A DNA stretch of 64,000 nt, taken from the NCBI GenBank assembly GCA_947095535.1, contig OX352772.1, forward strand, positions 108,286,655-108,350,654, in the 5' to 3' direction. The position numbers were made by a program, and so were the translations under genes. This DNA comes from Poecilobothrus nobilitatus. Its lineage: Eukaryota > Arthropoda > Insecta > Diptera > Dolichopodidae. This document shows positions 22,740 through 34,940 of the stretch, piece by piece (the stretch's first letter is position 1; each line of letters starts with the position of its first letter). Below the pieces are notes generated by a model. It was not told where the DNA came from and did not search any database. It saw only the letters and a program-made list of their open reading frames with translations.

Positions 22740-25678
22740 TTGCCAAAACTTAAAAATAACTTAATCACTGTGTCAACAATAAAGCATAAAGATAGGATAA
22801 GTAATCTCTCATTATATTATCAAAATGTAAGAGGATTACGCACTAAAACAACACAAGTTTTTAGTAATTCCAAAGTACTAAACTCGGATATATTTATGCT
22901 TACTGAGACTTGGTTATCTCCTTCTATTAATTCTCTTGAATTATTTAACAATTCCTACTTAGTTTACAGAAAAGATAGATATCAAAATGATATTGATATT
23001 TTAAATAATTCATTGATTCCTAAAGGTGGAGGTGTTCTTATATCAGCTAAGAATAACTTTAACTCTTCACAGCTACAAATACCTGATTTAATAAACTGTG
23101 ATGTAATAGCAGTTAAAATTGATTTAAATGTTTTAAATCTTTATATTTTATGTTGCTACCTTCCTCCAAATAGTAATATAAAAGTTTACCAAGATTTCTA
23201 CTCAGTTGTTGATTCTTTGAATAATAAATTAAATGACCTTGACGAACTCATAATATGTGGGGATCTTAATTTACCAAATATTAATTGGCAACTTCATGAC
23301 GAGGAATGTTTCTACATTCCGACTAATTTAACCTCTAATGTCGAATCAACAGTTATAGATAGGCTTGCATGCGGACTTCAATAAGTCTCTTCAACTAAAA
23401 ATCTATTAAACAAACAATTAGACCTTCTTTTTACTTCTGACTGGGTAAATGTAACTAGAATATTGACGGCAACATCTCCTTCAAAAATTGATTGTCATCA
23501 TCCTTCTTTCAGTTTTCAATTCCATTGTAATTGTTTAAATAAATCGTCATTAAATATCTCATATAAATTTAATTTTTCTAAAACTAATTTTTATATGGTT
23601 AACAATTTTTTTCTTTCAATTGACTTTAATTCTTTACTAGACATATATGATTTAAATAATACGATTGATAAATTTTACGAAGTAATTTACCATGGATTTG
23701 ACTTGTATGTTCCTCGAGTTCGTGATAGAAATATCAATTCAAGCCCACCATGGTATGAAGGTGAACTAAAAACTCTTAGAAATAAAAAAATAAAGCGTGG
23801 AATGCATATTTAAAAAAGAAGGATAATATTTCTTATTCAAATTTTCTAAATTTATTTACCGCATTCAAATCCTTACTAAGTCTTAAATGTGAAGCTTACA
23901 TTAGTAAAATTGCTTCGCAACTTCGTACAGATCCTAAATCGTTTTTGGAAGCTTGTAAATTCAAAACGTAAATCCGATCAATATCCAAATTATATGTCTT
24001 ACAAAGATCAGAATTCTAACGACTCAATTGTTATATCTAATTATTTTAAAGATTTTTCCGCCGGTAGTTATTCTACTTCTTCTTTCGATATTGATGAATC
24101 TAATTTTAACCATTTGGAAGACTTTCCAAGCTTACCTCTTCAAAATATTAATTTTACACCAGCCGCAATACAGCAACTAAATTGGGTGATAATTCTGCTC
24201 CTGGATCAGATAACCTCTCAGATATTATTTTAAAGCGTTGCGCCGATTCCCTATCTAATCCTATAGCACTTCTTTTTAATAAATCTTTTACTTCTGGGGT
24301 GTTCCCTAAGTTATGGAAAGAATCGTATATAAGGCCAGTTCATAAAAAAGACTCAAAAAGTAATGTCATGAATTATAGGCTAAACTTTATAGTTTACCGA
24401 AAGTGTTTGAGCTTATGGTCTTTGATGCAATTTATGATTATTGTTCTGAATTTATAGTGAATGATCAACATGGATTTGTAAAAAAGAGATCAACTGTAAC
24501 TAACCTCGACTAGAGATCAACTAGAAATAGCTTCAACTATTTTGAAAACAATGGAAGTTGGGTGCCAAACTGACATGGTTTACACTGACTTAAGTAAAGC
24601 GTTTGATCTTCTACCTCATAGTGTAATACTCTATAAATTAAAAAAATATGGTTTTCTTTATTTCTTAATTAACTGAGTTGATTCATATTTAAATAACCGT
24701 AACTATAGTGTTCTTTTCAGAACAGAAATTTCATCATCTTTTGTTGCTAATTCTGGAGTACCACAGGGTAGTCATCTTGGACCATTGTTGTTTATTATCT
24801 CAATAAATTATGTTACTAAGATTATTCAGAACAGTTCCATAAAAATTTACGCGGACGACATGAAAATCTTTAAAGAAGTGTGCTCAATGAATGATGCAGA
24901 CTCTTTCCAAAAAGATCTTAATAACTTTATGAACTGGTGTAAATGTAACAATCTTATTTTAAACATTGATAAATGTGCCGTCATTTCATTTACGCGTTCC
25001 CTAAACTTAATCACAAATAATTACACTTTGAATAACAACATAATAAAAAGAGTCACTGAATTTAATGATCTTGGTGTAACTTTTGATTGTAAACTTACTT
25101 TTAATACACGTATTAGCAAGATCATTAGTAAAGCAAACTCAATGCCAGATTTTGTAAAAAGATGGTCTAGAGAATTTAATGATCCATATATTATAAAATC
25201 TCTTTACACGACTTTAGTTCGTCCTATTCTGGAGTATGCAAATCAGGTCTGGTCTCCACACTATCATCAACATATTGTTAGAATTGAAGCAATACAAAGA
25301 AATTTTTTAAGGTTCGCTTTAAGAAACCTAAATTGGGCTGATCCCCTTATATTGCCTCCATATGTCAATCGTCTCAAATTACTTGACATGAATACTTTAG
25401 AATGCAGACGAACAGTCATGGGTATTGTTTTTATTATTCAGGTATTTCATAACTATATAGATTCACACTTCATTAACAACATATTAATTAACTCAATCAA
25501 CACACGAACACGTTTCAGGTCCGAAAACACATTTTCTATTAGATATCATAGGACTAATTACGGCAAATATGAGCCGATTTATAGAATGTTGATAAATGTG
25601 AATCAATACAAAACTATAATAAATATAAACATGAGTAAAGATGTGATCAAAAAATCACTATTCAAAATAATTCCATAA
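22740..25678 (+). pseudogene. ORF2 of younger LINE: AP endonuclease + reverse transcriptase
   Basis: Target-primed reverse transcription enzyme. The endonuclease at 22800-23530 shows LSLYYQNVRGLRTKTTQVF, LTETWLSPSINS, GGGVLISAK and ICGDLNLPNINW; one in-frame TAA at 23382-23384 precedes LLNKQLDLLFTSDWVNVTRI. The linker runs to ~24180 with two or more frameshifts (near 23800 and 23945). RT motifs: SAPGSDNLSDIILKRCADSL (24190), VNDQHGFVKKRST, YTDLSKAFDLLPHSV (24580), SGVPQGSHLGPLLFII (24750) and YADDMKIF (24850), so the catalytic aspartates are intact. The last frame, 24785-25678, is open through the thumb/C terminus (YRTNYGKYEPIYRMLINVN). Decayed by about one stop and several indels. Confidence 0.85.
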
Positions 25679-25864
25679 TTGTTCTTCACTATTTTTGTTG
25701 TAAAAATTTTGTGAAATATTAAATATAAGTAAATATACATTTTTTTTTTTTTATAAAATAAATTTTGCTTTGTATAACTTTAATATTAATTTTAGATTAA
25801 GTATAATTATCTAAATGTAATATGTAAATACTTGAATTAAGTAATAAATAAATAAATAAGTAAA

Positions 25865-27230
25865 GGACCATAAGTGTGATCCAAATGAACTAAAATGTTC
25901 TAATTGTATAAATGTAAATATAGAAAATAGTCTTAATCTAGATACAAATCATAATGCATTAGATAAAAACTGTAAGGTGTATAACAAAAATATTGAATTA
26001 GAAAGGAAGAAAATATTGTAGCAACCAATATATGAAGAAAGGAGTATGTATTAATAATGCGAAACTGCTATACTTTTAAACGTACAAGGATTAATAAATA
26101 ATTTTAATGAATTAGAATGTATAATTGAAAATAAATATTTTGAGTTTATTTGTTTGACGCACCTAATCGAAGAAGATGAAGATAACTTAGTGTAGATAAA
26201 TGGCTATAATATAATAAGAGTTGATTCGAACTCTAGACATACAGTGCTGTTTTATGTTACGTATGTTACAGGTGGTGTTTAATTTTATCAGTATATATGA
26301 AATCAATAGTAATTTACTTAGTCATAGTGTACAAATCGCCCAATCAGGCATGCACTTTAAGTGAATTTTAATTGTTGAATAAATTGATAATTCGTTAAAA
26401 GTAAGTGATCACGAAAGTATTATTGTCGAAATTGAAGTACTCCAAAGCTTAAATGATGAAGTTAAAAGTACAAAATTTTTAAAATATAATAAAATTACAT
26501 TTAGAAATAGTATTATTAGAAGTTCACTAACTATGCGACTTTTTGGATCATGCGATAAAAAAGCGAGAATCTTTAGTAAAAGTTTGGCATAGATAGCAAG
26601 GAAATTAATAAAATAGTTCAATACCGAAACGCTACATGGTCAAATACTGAGCTAGATTATGGTCAAATACTGAGGAATAGGCAATTAAGAAATAATTATA
26701 AAAAAAAGCTTGAAAATGAAAGAAGTAAATATTTAATTAATAAAGTCAAGAATGCTAATGATCAAAAATCAATGTGGAAAATAATAAAATCGTATGTTTT
26801 AAAGACTAAAACTTTTAGAGAGGTAATTAAATTGAATTTAATAATAGGAAATATGTCGATAAAGTAAACATAGCAAATAAATTTAATTATTATGGAATAC
26901 GAAAATTATGGAATAGGAGAAAAAGAATATAAATAGTTTGATTCATATATAAATAATAGAACTCAGATAACTAAATTTAATAATCATTTGTCTGAATCTG
27001 AAAAGGTTCCCACAGGTGTTCCACAAGGAACAATTTTAGGGGTCTTATTGTTTATAATATTTATTAACGACATAGAAAAAGTGGTTGGATTTGGGAAAAT
27101 AGTACTTTTTGCGGACGACGCTTTAAATCATATAGAGCATCAAAATGTTAATCAATGTGTCAATAAGATAAACGCAGATTTAAGTAACATCAATAGTTGA
27201 TTTAAAGAAAATAAACTGAAAGAAAATAAC
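25865..27230 (+). pseudogene. Old LINE: ORF1 end, endonuclease and RT remnants
   Basis: 25865 opens with DHKCDPNELKCSNC, the rest of the zinc-knuckle region broken at 21097. Endonuclease traces are LLNVQGLINNFNELECIIEN (26075 on) and, after stops, VSDHESIIVEIEVL (26400). A pre-RT linker follows: NYKKKLENERSKYLINKVKN (26690). The RT core at 26990-27200 has VPTGVPQGTILGVLLFIIFI and FADDALNH, i.e. the PQG and FADD motifs with the second D kept. The F/YIDD-preceding part and the thumb are lost. Jockey/CR1/R1-like affinity; exact clade unresolved. Confidence 0.65.
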
Positions 27231-27677
27231 AAGATGTGCAGAATTACTACCTCAGGAATATTTTTAATTTTCGATTGGAATTTTTTCCGCAATGAGAAAG
27301 CAAAGAAAACAATTTTATACTAAGGGTTGAAAATTTTTAACGAGCTTCCCTACGACATTAAAAATGAAAATAATTTTAAAAAATTTAAATTAAAAAAAAT
27401 TAAGTGCATTAAAGAAAATTAAAGTTAAAGTAAATTAAAATCTTTTCAATTAATAATTTTTGTATATAGCTATTTAGTTCTATTTTTATTTTCTATATTA
27501 TTGTAATGTTTTAATTTTTCCTTTATCTTATACTACTACTATTATTATCTTATATAAAGAATTTGATTTTAAAAACAGACAAAATTGGTTTTGAAAATTT
27601 GGGCGAATTTGATTTTGAAAAAAGACAAATATAATGTTAAAAAAAAGGACAAATTTAAAGTGAAGAGTATACATATA

Positions 27678-30191
27678 CAGGGTGTTTCCGACTCGATGCT
27701 CTTCCTTGAAATGGGTGATCGGACATATCGAGGCGAACAAAAAATTGTATTGGAGGGGGGGGGTCTATTCTAGACCCTTTTCGAGATATGAGGGGTTAAA
27801 CATTTTTTAGAGACTTTTCATAAAAAAATCTACAACTTTTGAACGGCTTACTATAGAGAGATAAAAAAAATGTATTTTATAGAGTATGTTGTTAGCTTTG
27901 ATTTGTATGCCCTAATGATTCAATAACCCGAACAGTTACAAAGTTATGGAGGTTTAAAATGATTTAAAATGAAAAAATTATATTTCAAACTCAATTTTCT
28001 TTTGAAACACCCTGTATTTGAGGTACTTTTTATAGCATATTTCGAAACAGCTTTTCAAGCCCTATAATTAGTACCTTACAGATAATATATAACAGATAAC
28101 ATAATAACAAAAATTTTATTCTTAATAATTGATATGTATTAGAAAAATATAATTTTAAAAATTGCAGCGTTATAAAATCAGGTTTTAGGACCCTAATTTT
28201 AATGCAAATTTTATTAATTAAATTATTCATTTTAAATTTTGCTCTAATTACTGAAACTTAAATTAAAAAAAAAAAAAAATTATGTTGTTTTCTATAAGAG
28301 AGTATGCGGACATGATTTATATTTATGGTGAATGTAATGGAAATAGGTATAAAGCTCAAGAATTATATAGGCGAAGATTCCCTCGATGCCGAGTGCCAGA
28401 TTCTAGAACCTTTGCTCGAACTTTTAGTAGATTATAAGAAACCGGAATCGTATCTCATCAAAGGCGTGAAATAATTAGGGAGTCGCAACCTCATGTTGAT
28501 GTGGAAGAACGTGTAGTTTCACTAATTCGCAACAACAGTAAAATGAGTATACGCAGAATTAGTTATTTAATAAGAATAATCCAAACTACAGTATGGAAAA
28601 TTCTGCAGAAAGAAAAGCTACACCGTTATCATTTTCACCCAGTGCACGAACTTCTACCGGAAGATACTTCAAAAAGATTAAACTTCTGTACTTGGCTACA
28701 AGAAAAGGATATTAATGAAGCAAACTTCTTTGCCCGTATCTTGTGGACATATGAAGCTCAATTCACAAAATACGGCTGCTATAATTACCACAACGAACAC
28801 TTTTGGGCGGAGCAAAATCCTTTTCAAACCAGAAGGAATAGTTCGCAATACAAATTCTCAATTAATGTATGGGCAGGTATATTGGGAAACAGCCTTATTG
28901 GACCATTTATGTTCGATTCAACAGTAAATGGTAATGTGTATCTTAATTTCTTAAACCACATCTTACCGGAGCTATTAAAAGTCGTTTCGCTTATTACGAG
29001 ACGCTTTATGATCTTCCAACATGATGGGGCTCCTGCACACCACTCCAGAACTGTAAAAGATTGGTTAGATCAACATTTTCGTAACAAGTGGATTGGAAGA
29101 AATGGACCAATCAGGTGGCCTCCTAGATTACAGACTTAACACCTTTGGATTTTTATTTCTGGGGGCGCATGAACAGCTTTGTTTATGCAGAAGAAATAAC
29201 ATCTCAAGAACAACTGAGAAGTAGAATAATTGAAGCAGCTCAAACAGTAAAAGACGAGATGCATGAAATTGATTTCAGCCATGCTCTGAGAAAAAGAATT
29301 ATGTATTGTATCCACAATGACGGAAATCATTTCAATTTCGAATTTTTATAGATGTTTTTTTAAATATTTATTTTTTAAATGTAAATGGAAATGTTTTTTC
29401 TTTTATTTTTTTTTTTAATATTCTAATATTTAATTTTTAAAATTTTTGTTATTATGTTATCTTCATATCAAAAGTGCATTTTTATTATTATTAAAATTTA
29501 TAATTTACATACGTTATTATTTCAAGTGATTTATGTAAATGGAAAACCAGTTTTGTTTTTAAATAAAAAAATTAACATGAATGATTTATAATTCTAATTT
29601 TTATCATACCAGATTCAATTTAAAAAAAAGTTAAAATTTAGTTGAATGGAATTTATGAAATAAATCTCCAAAATCATGGAAAAATTTTTGCCTTATAAAT
29701 TGCAAAAGTTTTGAGCTACACTTCTATTCTATTCTACACATTTTTCTATTCTTTATATCTCAAAAATGGTTAGAGAGAGAGAAAAAGTTATAAGGTACTA
29801 ATTATACGGCTTGAAAAGCTGTTTCGAAATAGGCTATAAAAAGTACCCCAAATACAGGGTGTTTCAAAAAAAAATTGAGTTTGAAACATTATTTTTTCAT
29901 TTTAAATCATTTTAAACCTCCATAACTTTGTAACTGTTCGGGTTATGGAATCATTAGGGCATAAAAATCAAAGCTAACAACATACTCTATAAAATACTTT
30001 TTTTTATCTTTCTATAGTAAGCCGTTCAAAAGTTGTAGATTTTTTTATGAAAAGTCTCTAAAAAATGTTTAACCCTTCATATCTCAAAAAGCGTCCAGAA
30101 TAGACCCCCGCCCCTCCAATATAATTTTTTGTTTGCCACGATATGCCCGATCACACATTTCAAGGAAGACCATCGAGTTGGAAGCAACCTG
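27678..30191 (+). mobile_element. mariner-like element copy 1 with ~400-bp TIRs
   Basis: Bounded by TA dinucleotides (27676-27677 and 30192-30193). Left end CAGGGTGTTTCCGACTCGAT; the right end read inward is CAGGTTGCTTCCAACTCGAT. The inverted match continues, with mismatches, for ~400 bp (27678-28083 against 29787-30191), much longer than the ~30 bp usual for classical mariners. CAGGGTGTTTC also appears inside each TIR (around 28010 and 29857) in the opposite sense to the ends. It carries one transposase relic. Confidence 0.85.
28282..29351 (+). pseudogene. mariner transposase, DUF4817-like N terminus, broken
   Basis: Starts at ATG 28282: MLFSIREYADMIYIYGECNG, like the DUF4817 helix-turn-helix region common in insect mariner-like proteins. 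A TAA at 28435-28437 (codon 52) is the first break; reading resumes as ETGIVSHQRRE. In the DDE core the position normally Asp (WTDEA) is Tyr: ILWTYEAQF. The second Asp is present (IFQHDGAPAHHS). A one-base indel near 29133 (WPPRLQT, stop) separates the third block PLDFYFWGRM, which carries the last Asp. Counting through the indel gives ~41 residues between the last two Asp. Dead by stop, frameshift and loss of a catalytic residue. Confidence 0.85.
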
Positions 30192-31315
30192 TATACATAG
30201 TTTTATAAAATAAGATTTGTTACATTTATTACAACACTCATAATTAAAATCAAGAATAGGTTAAACGCAGCTTTTTTTTTTGGTTTGAACCTTGGGGCAC
30301 TCATATTTTTGAACATATCGGAATGGGGTTTTCAGCATTCGACCAAGGATACTTATGGACATAGTGATATACTAGGACATAGTGAAGCGTTTTTTTTTTA
30401 AAGGTTTCATTTGTAGACGAAAATATTGAATGAAGTTGAAATTTTAGCGTTTTTTGGGGTATTTTTCTGCTTTGAACCTTGGGGTACTCACAATTGTTAA
30501 CCAATCCTCCTGATTTTTTGCAGAGACATTCTCAGAAGTTACCTTAAGGACAAGACGGGCTTTGATTTTTGAATGTTGCCTTAATTTTCGCACAGTTTTA
30601 AAACCAAAGTTCAATTTTAAATGTCCCCACAACTGAAATGACAAAATATTTATTAAATTTTTTTCTTGAAATACAAGTTGTTTTTCTAATTCTTTGCATA
30701 TTTCTTCTGTTAAAGAAATTAAAGAATGTATGATTGAACTTAATGTGTATGTGTATGTGAATTTATATTATTATTGATAAGAATTAATGAAAAACAAAAA
30801 TACTATTTTCAAAATTTACATTCGCTGGTTTCTACAATATAGAGATTATATTTATTTATTTATTCGATGTTATAGGTATAAACATTTTTTTCAGGAGAAA
30901 AGAAAAGACATTTATATCTTTTAACTTTATTTGAGCATCTATTATTATCATATATTATAAAGTTTTCTTATTTAAAAAATAATATTAGATACAAGTATTC
31001 AAAAACAATTGATTTAAAAAAATTTATTTTAAAAAATTTAACCACGAAAAAAATGCATTTATACCTACTCTTAAAACTCATGTACTTTTCTTATTATTAT
31101 ATTGCATGATAAATTATAATACTAATGAAAATTTGTAAATGATTAGTCAAAATGATAATTAGGTAGGTCATAAATTTAAAATCCCGTTACCTAATCTGAT
31201 TTGATTTCGATGATTAAAAAAATATATTCGATGTTATTGAATGTAAAATTAGTTTAAATTCCAAGTATAATTGCCATTTACTTTTTAAATATGCAATTTT
31301 ACGCAAAAAGCTTGT
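30192..31315. other. Non-coding flank of mariner copy 1
   Basis: Contains TTTGAACCTTGGGGCACTCA at ~30283 and a similar TTTGAACCTTGGGGTACTCA about 185 bp later, a weak tandem pair. Otherwise AT-rich without recognisable genes. Its duplicate is 33797-34920. Confidence 0.6.
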
Positions 31316-31320
31316 ACATA

Positions 31321-33796
31321 TCGGACATATCGAGGCGAACAAAAAATTGTATTGGAGGGGGGGGGGTCTATTCTAGACCCTTTTCGAGATATGAGGGGTT
31401 AAACATTTTTTAGAGACTTTACATAAAAAAATCTACAACTTTTGAACGGCTTACTATAGAGAGATAAAAAAAATGTATTTTATAGAGTATGTTGTTAGCT
31501 TTGATTTGTATGCCCTAATGATTCAATAACCCGAACAGTTACAAAGTTATGGAGGTTTAAAATGATTTAAAATGAAAAAATTATATTTCAAACTCAATTT
31601 TCTTTTGAAACACCCTGTATTTGAGGTACTTTTTATAGCATATTTCGAAACAGCTTTTCAAGCCCTATAATTAGTACCTTACAGATAATATATAACAGAT
31701 AACATAATAACAAAAATTTTATTCTTAATAATTGATATGTATTAGAAACATATAATTTTAAAAATTGCAGCGTTATAAAATCAGGTTTTAGGACCCTAAT
31801 TTTAATGCAAATTTTATTAATTAAATTATTCATTTTAAATTTTGCTCTAATTACTGAAACTTAAATTAAAAAAAAAAAAAAATTATGTTGTTTTCTATAA
31901 GAGAGTATGCGGACATGATTTATATTTATGGTGAATGTAATGGAAATAGGTATAAAGGTCAAGAATTATATAGGCGAAGATTCCCTCGATGCCGAGTGCC
32001 AGATTCTAGAACCTTTGCTCGAACTTTTAGTAGATTATAAGAAACCGGAATCGTATCTCATCAAAGGCGTGAAATAATTAGGGAGTCGCAACCTCATGTT
32101 GATGTGGAAGAACGTGTAGTTTCACTAATTCGCAACAACAGTAAAATGAGTATACGCAGAATTAGTTATTTAATAAGAATAATCCAAACTACAGTATGGA
32201 AAATTCTGCAGAAAGAAAAGCTACACCCTTATCATTTTCACCCAGTGCACGAACTTCTACCGGAAGATACTTCTAAAAGATTAAACTTCTGTACTTGGCT
32301 ACAAGAAAAGGATATTAATGAAGCAAACTTCTTTGCCCGTATCTTGTGGACATATGAAGCTCAATTCACAAAATACGGCTGCTATAATTACCACAACGAA
32401 CACTTTTGGGCGGAGCAAAATCCTTTTCAAACCAGAAGGAATAGTTCGCAATACAAATTCTCAATTAATGTATGGGCAGGTATATTGGGAAACAGCCTTA
32501 TTGGACCATTTATGTTCGATTCAACAGTAAATGGTAATGTGTATCTTAATTTCTTAAACCACATCTTACCGGAGCTATTAAAAGTCGTTTCGCTTATTAC
32601 GAGACGCTTTATGATCTTCCAACATGATGGGGCTCCTGCACACCACTCCAGAACTGTAAAAGATTGGTTAGATCAACATTTTCGTAACAAGTGGATTGGA
32701 AGAAATGGACCAATCAGGTGGCCTCCTAGATTACAGACTTAACACCTTTGGATTTTTATTTCTGGGGGCGCATGAACAGCTTTGTTTATGCAGAAGAAAT
32801 AACATCTCAAGAACAACTGAGAAGTAGAATAATTGAAGCAGCTCAAACAGTAAAAGACGAGATGCATGAAATTGATTTCAGCCATGCTCTGAGAAAAAGA
32901 ATTATGTATTGTATCCACAATGACGGAAATCATTTCAATTTCGAATTTTTATAGATGTTTTTTTAAATATTTATTTTTTAAATGTAAATGGAAATGTTTT
33001 TTCTTTCATTTTTTTTTTTAATATTCTAATATTTAATTTTTAAAATTTTTGTTATTATGTTATCTTCATATCAAAAGTGCATTTTTATTATTATTAAAAT
33101 TTATAATTTACATACGTTATTATTTCAAGTGATTTATGTAAATGGAAAACCAGTTTTGTTTTTAAATAAAAAAATTAACATGAATGATTTATAATTCTAA
33201 TTTTTATCATACCAGATTCAATTTAAAAAAAAGTTAAAATTTAGTTGAATGGAATTTATGAAATAAATCTCCAAAATCATGGAAAAATTTTTGCCTTATA
33301 AATTGCAAAAGTTTTGAGCTACACTTCTATTCTATTCTACACATTTTTCTATTCTTTATATCTCAAAAATGGTTAGAGAGAGAGAAAAAGTTATAAGGTA
33401 CTAATTATACGGCTTGAAAAGCTGTTTCGAAATAGGCTATAAAAAGTACCCCAAATACAGGGTGTTTCAAAAAAAAATTGAGTTTGAAACATTATTTTTT
33501 CATTTTAAATCATTTTAAACCTCCATAACTTTGTAACTGTTCGGGTTATGGAATCATTAGGGCATAAAAATCAAAGCTAACAACATACTCTATAAAATAC
33601 TTTTTTTTTTATCTTTCTATAGTAAGCCGTTCAAAAGTTGTAGATTTTTTTATGAAAAGTCTCTAAAAAATGTTTAACCCTTCATATCTCAAAAAGCGTC
33701 CAGAATGGACCCCCGCCCCTCCAATATAATTTTTTGTTTGCCACGATATGCCCGATCACACATTTCAAGGAAGACCATCGAGTTGGAAGCAACCTG
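31321..33796 (+). mobile_element. mariner-like element copy 2, left end missing
   Basis: Same element as 27678-30191 but starting inside the left TIR with no TA and no CAGGGTG end. The right end (CAACCTG, then TA) is intact at 33796. Its origin is segmental duplication, not transposition. Confidence 0.88.
31885..32954 (+). pseudogene. mariner transposase, copy 2, broken
   Basis: Carries the same TAA after RTFARTFSRL, the same Tyr in ILWTYEAQF and the same indel at WPPRLQT as copy 1. The few differences include KLHRYHF in copy 1 versus KLHPYHF here. Last block PLDFYFWGRMNSFVYAEE at 32747-32954. Confidence 0.85.
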
Positions 33797-34940
33797 TATA
33801 CATAGTTTTATAAAATAAGATTTGTTACATTTATTACAACACTCATAATTAAAATCAAGAATAGGTTAAACGCAGCTTTTTTTTTTGGTTTGAACCTTGG
33901 GGCACTCATATTTTTGAACATATCGGAATGGGGTTTTCAGCATTCGACCAAGGATACTTATGGACATAGTGATATACTAGGACATAGTGAAGCGTTTTTT
34001 TTTTAAAGGTTTCATTTGTAGACGAAAATATTGAATGAAGTTGAAATTTTAGCGTTTTTTGGGGTATTTTTCTGCTTTGAACCTTGGGGTACTCACAATT
34101 GTTAACCAATCCTCCTGATTTTTTGCAGAGACATTCTCAGAAGTTACCTTAAGGACAAGACGGGCTTTGATTTTTGAATGTTGCCTTAATTTTCGCACAG
34201 TTTTAAAACCAAAGTTCAATTTTAAATGTCCCCACAACTGAAATGACAAAATATTTATTAAATTTTTTTCTTGAAATACAAGTTGTTTTTCTAATTCTTT
34301 GCATATTTCTTCTGTTAAAGAAATTAAAGAATGTATGATTGAACATAATGTGTATGTGTATGTGAATTTATATTATTATTGATAAGAATTAATGAAAAAC
34401 AAAAATACTATTTTCAAAATTTACATTCGCTGGTTTCTACAATATAGAGATTATATTTATTTATTTATTCGATGTTATAGGTATAAACATTTTTTTCAGG
34501 AGAAAAGAAAAGACATTTATATCTTTTAACTTTATTTGAGCATCTATTATTATCATATATTATAAAGTTTTCTTATTTAAAAAATAATATTAGATACAAG
34601 TATTCAAAAACAATTGATTTAAAAAAATTTATTTTAAAAAATTTAACCACGAAAAAAATGCATTTATACCTACTCTTAAAACTCATGTACTTTTCTTATT
34701 ATTATATTGCATGATAAATTATAATACTAATGAAAATTTGTAAATGATTAGTCAAAATGATAATTAGGTAGGTCATAAATTTAAAATCCCGTTACCTAAT
34801 CTGATTTGATTTCGATGATTAAAAAAATATATTCGATGTTATTGAATGTAAAATTAGTTTAAATTCCAAGTATAATTGCCATTTACTTTTTAAATATGCA
34901 ATTTTACGCAAAAAGCTTGTTTTGTAAATTATAATCAATG

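Larger units (their letters stand above)
21098..25864 (+). mobile_element. Younger APE-type LINE nested in the old LINE
   Basis: About 4.77 kb with ORF1, endonuclease and reverse transcriptase in order, ending in a microsatellite-like tail AATAAATAAATAAATAAG. The left border is the point where the old ORF1 stops matching (GCAAA, 21097). The right border is where it resumes (GGACC, 25865). At most 3-4 shared bases (AAA) are seen, so there is little or no target duplication. The tail and domain order fit a CR1/Daphne/Jockey-type LINE. The 5' end may be truncated, since ORF1 has no clear start. Confidence 0.75.
20100..27480 (+). mobile_element. Old APE-type LINE, interrupted by a younger LINE
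   Basis: Two parts, 20100-21097 and 25865-27480, read as one decayed non-LTR retrotransposon. The first part holds an ORF1 with a PHD-like finger and a CCHC knuckle. The second begins inside the same zinc-knuckle region (DHKCDPNELKCSNC) and continues through endonuclease and reverse transcriptase remnants. Many stops and frameshifts are present. Ends are approximate; no target duplication was found. Confidence 0.7.
27719..31315. repeat. ~3.6 kb tandem duplication, copy 1
   Basis: The sequence beginning TCGGACATATCGAGGCG inside the mariner left TIR recurs at 31321, and the unit end GCAAAAAGCTTGT occurs at both 31315 and 34920. The two units differ only at scattered bases. The 5 bases ACATA lie at the junction. 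Confidence 0.92.
31321..34920. repeat. ~3.6 kb tandem duplication, copy 2
   Basis: Second copy, directly adjoining copy 1. It contains the mariner body minus the outer 41 bp of its left end, plus ~1.1 kb of flanking DNA. It ends 20 bp before the hAT element at 34941. Confidence 0.92.

Noticed and set aside
31321..33796. Second mariner copy as an independent transposition
   Set aside because: It lacks the left terminus and TA, shares every disabling mutation with copy 1, and the similarity continues ~1.1 kb into the flank.
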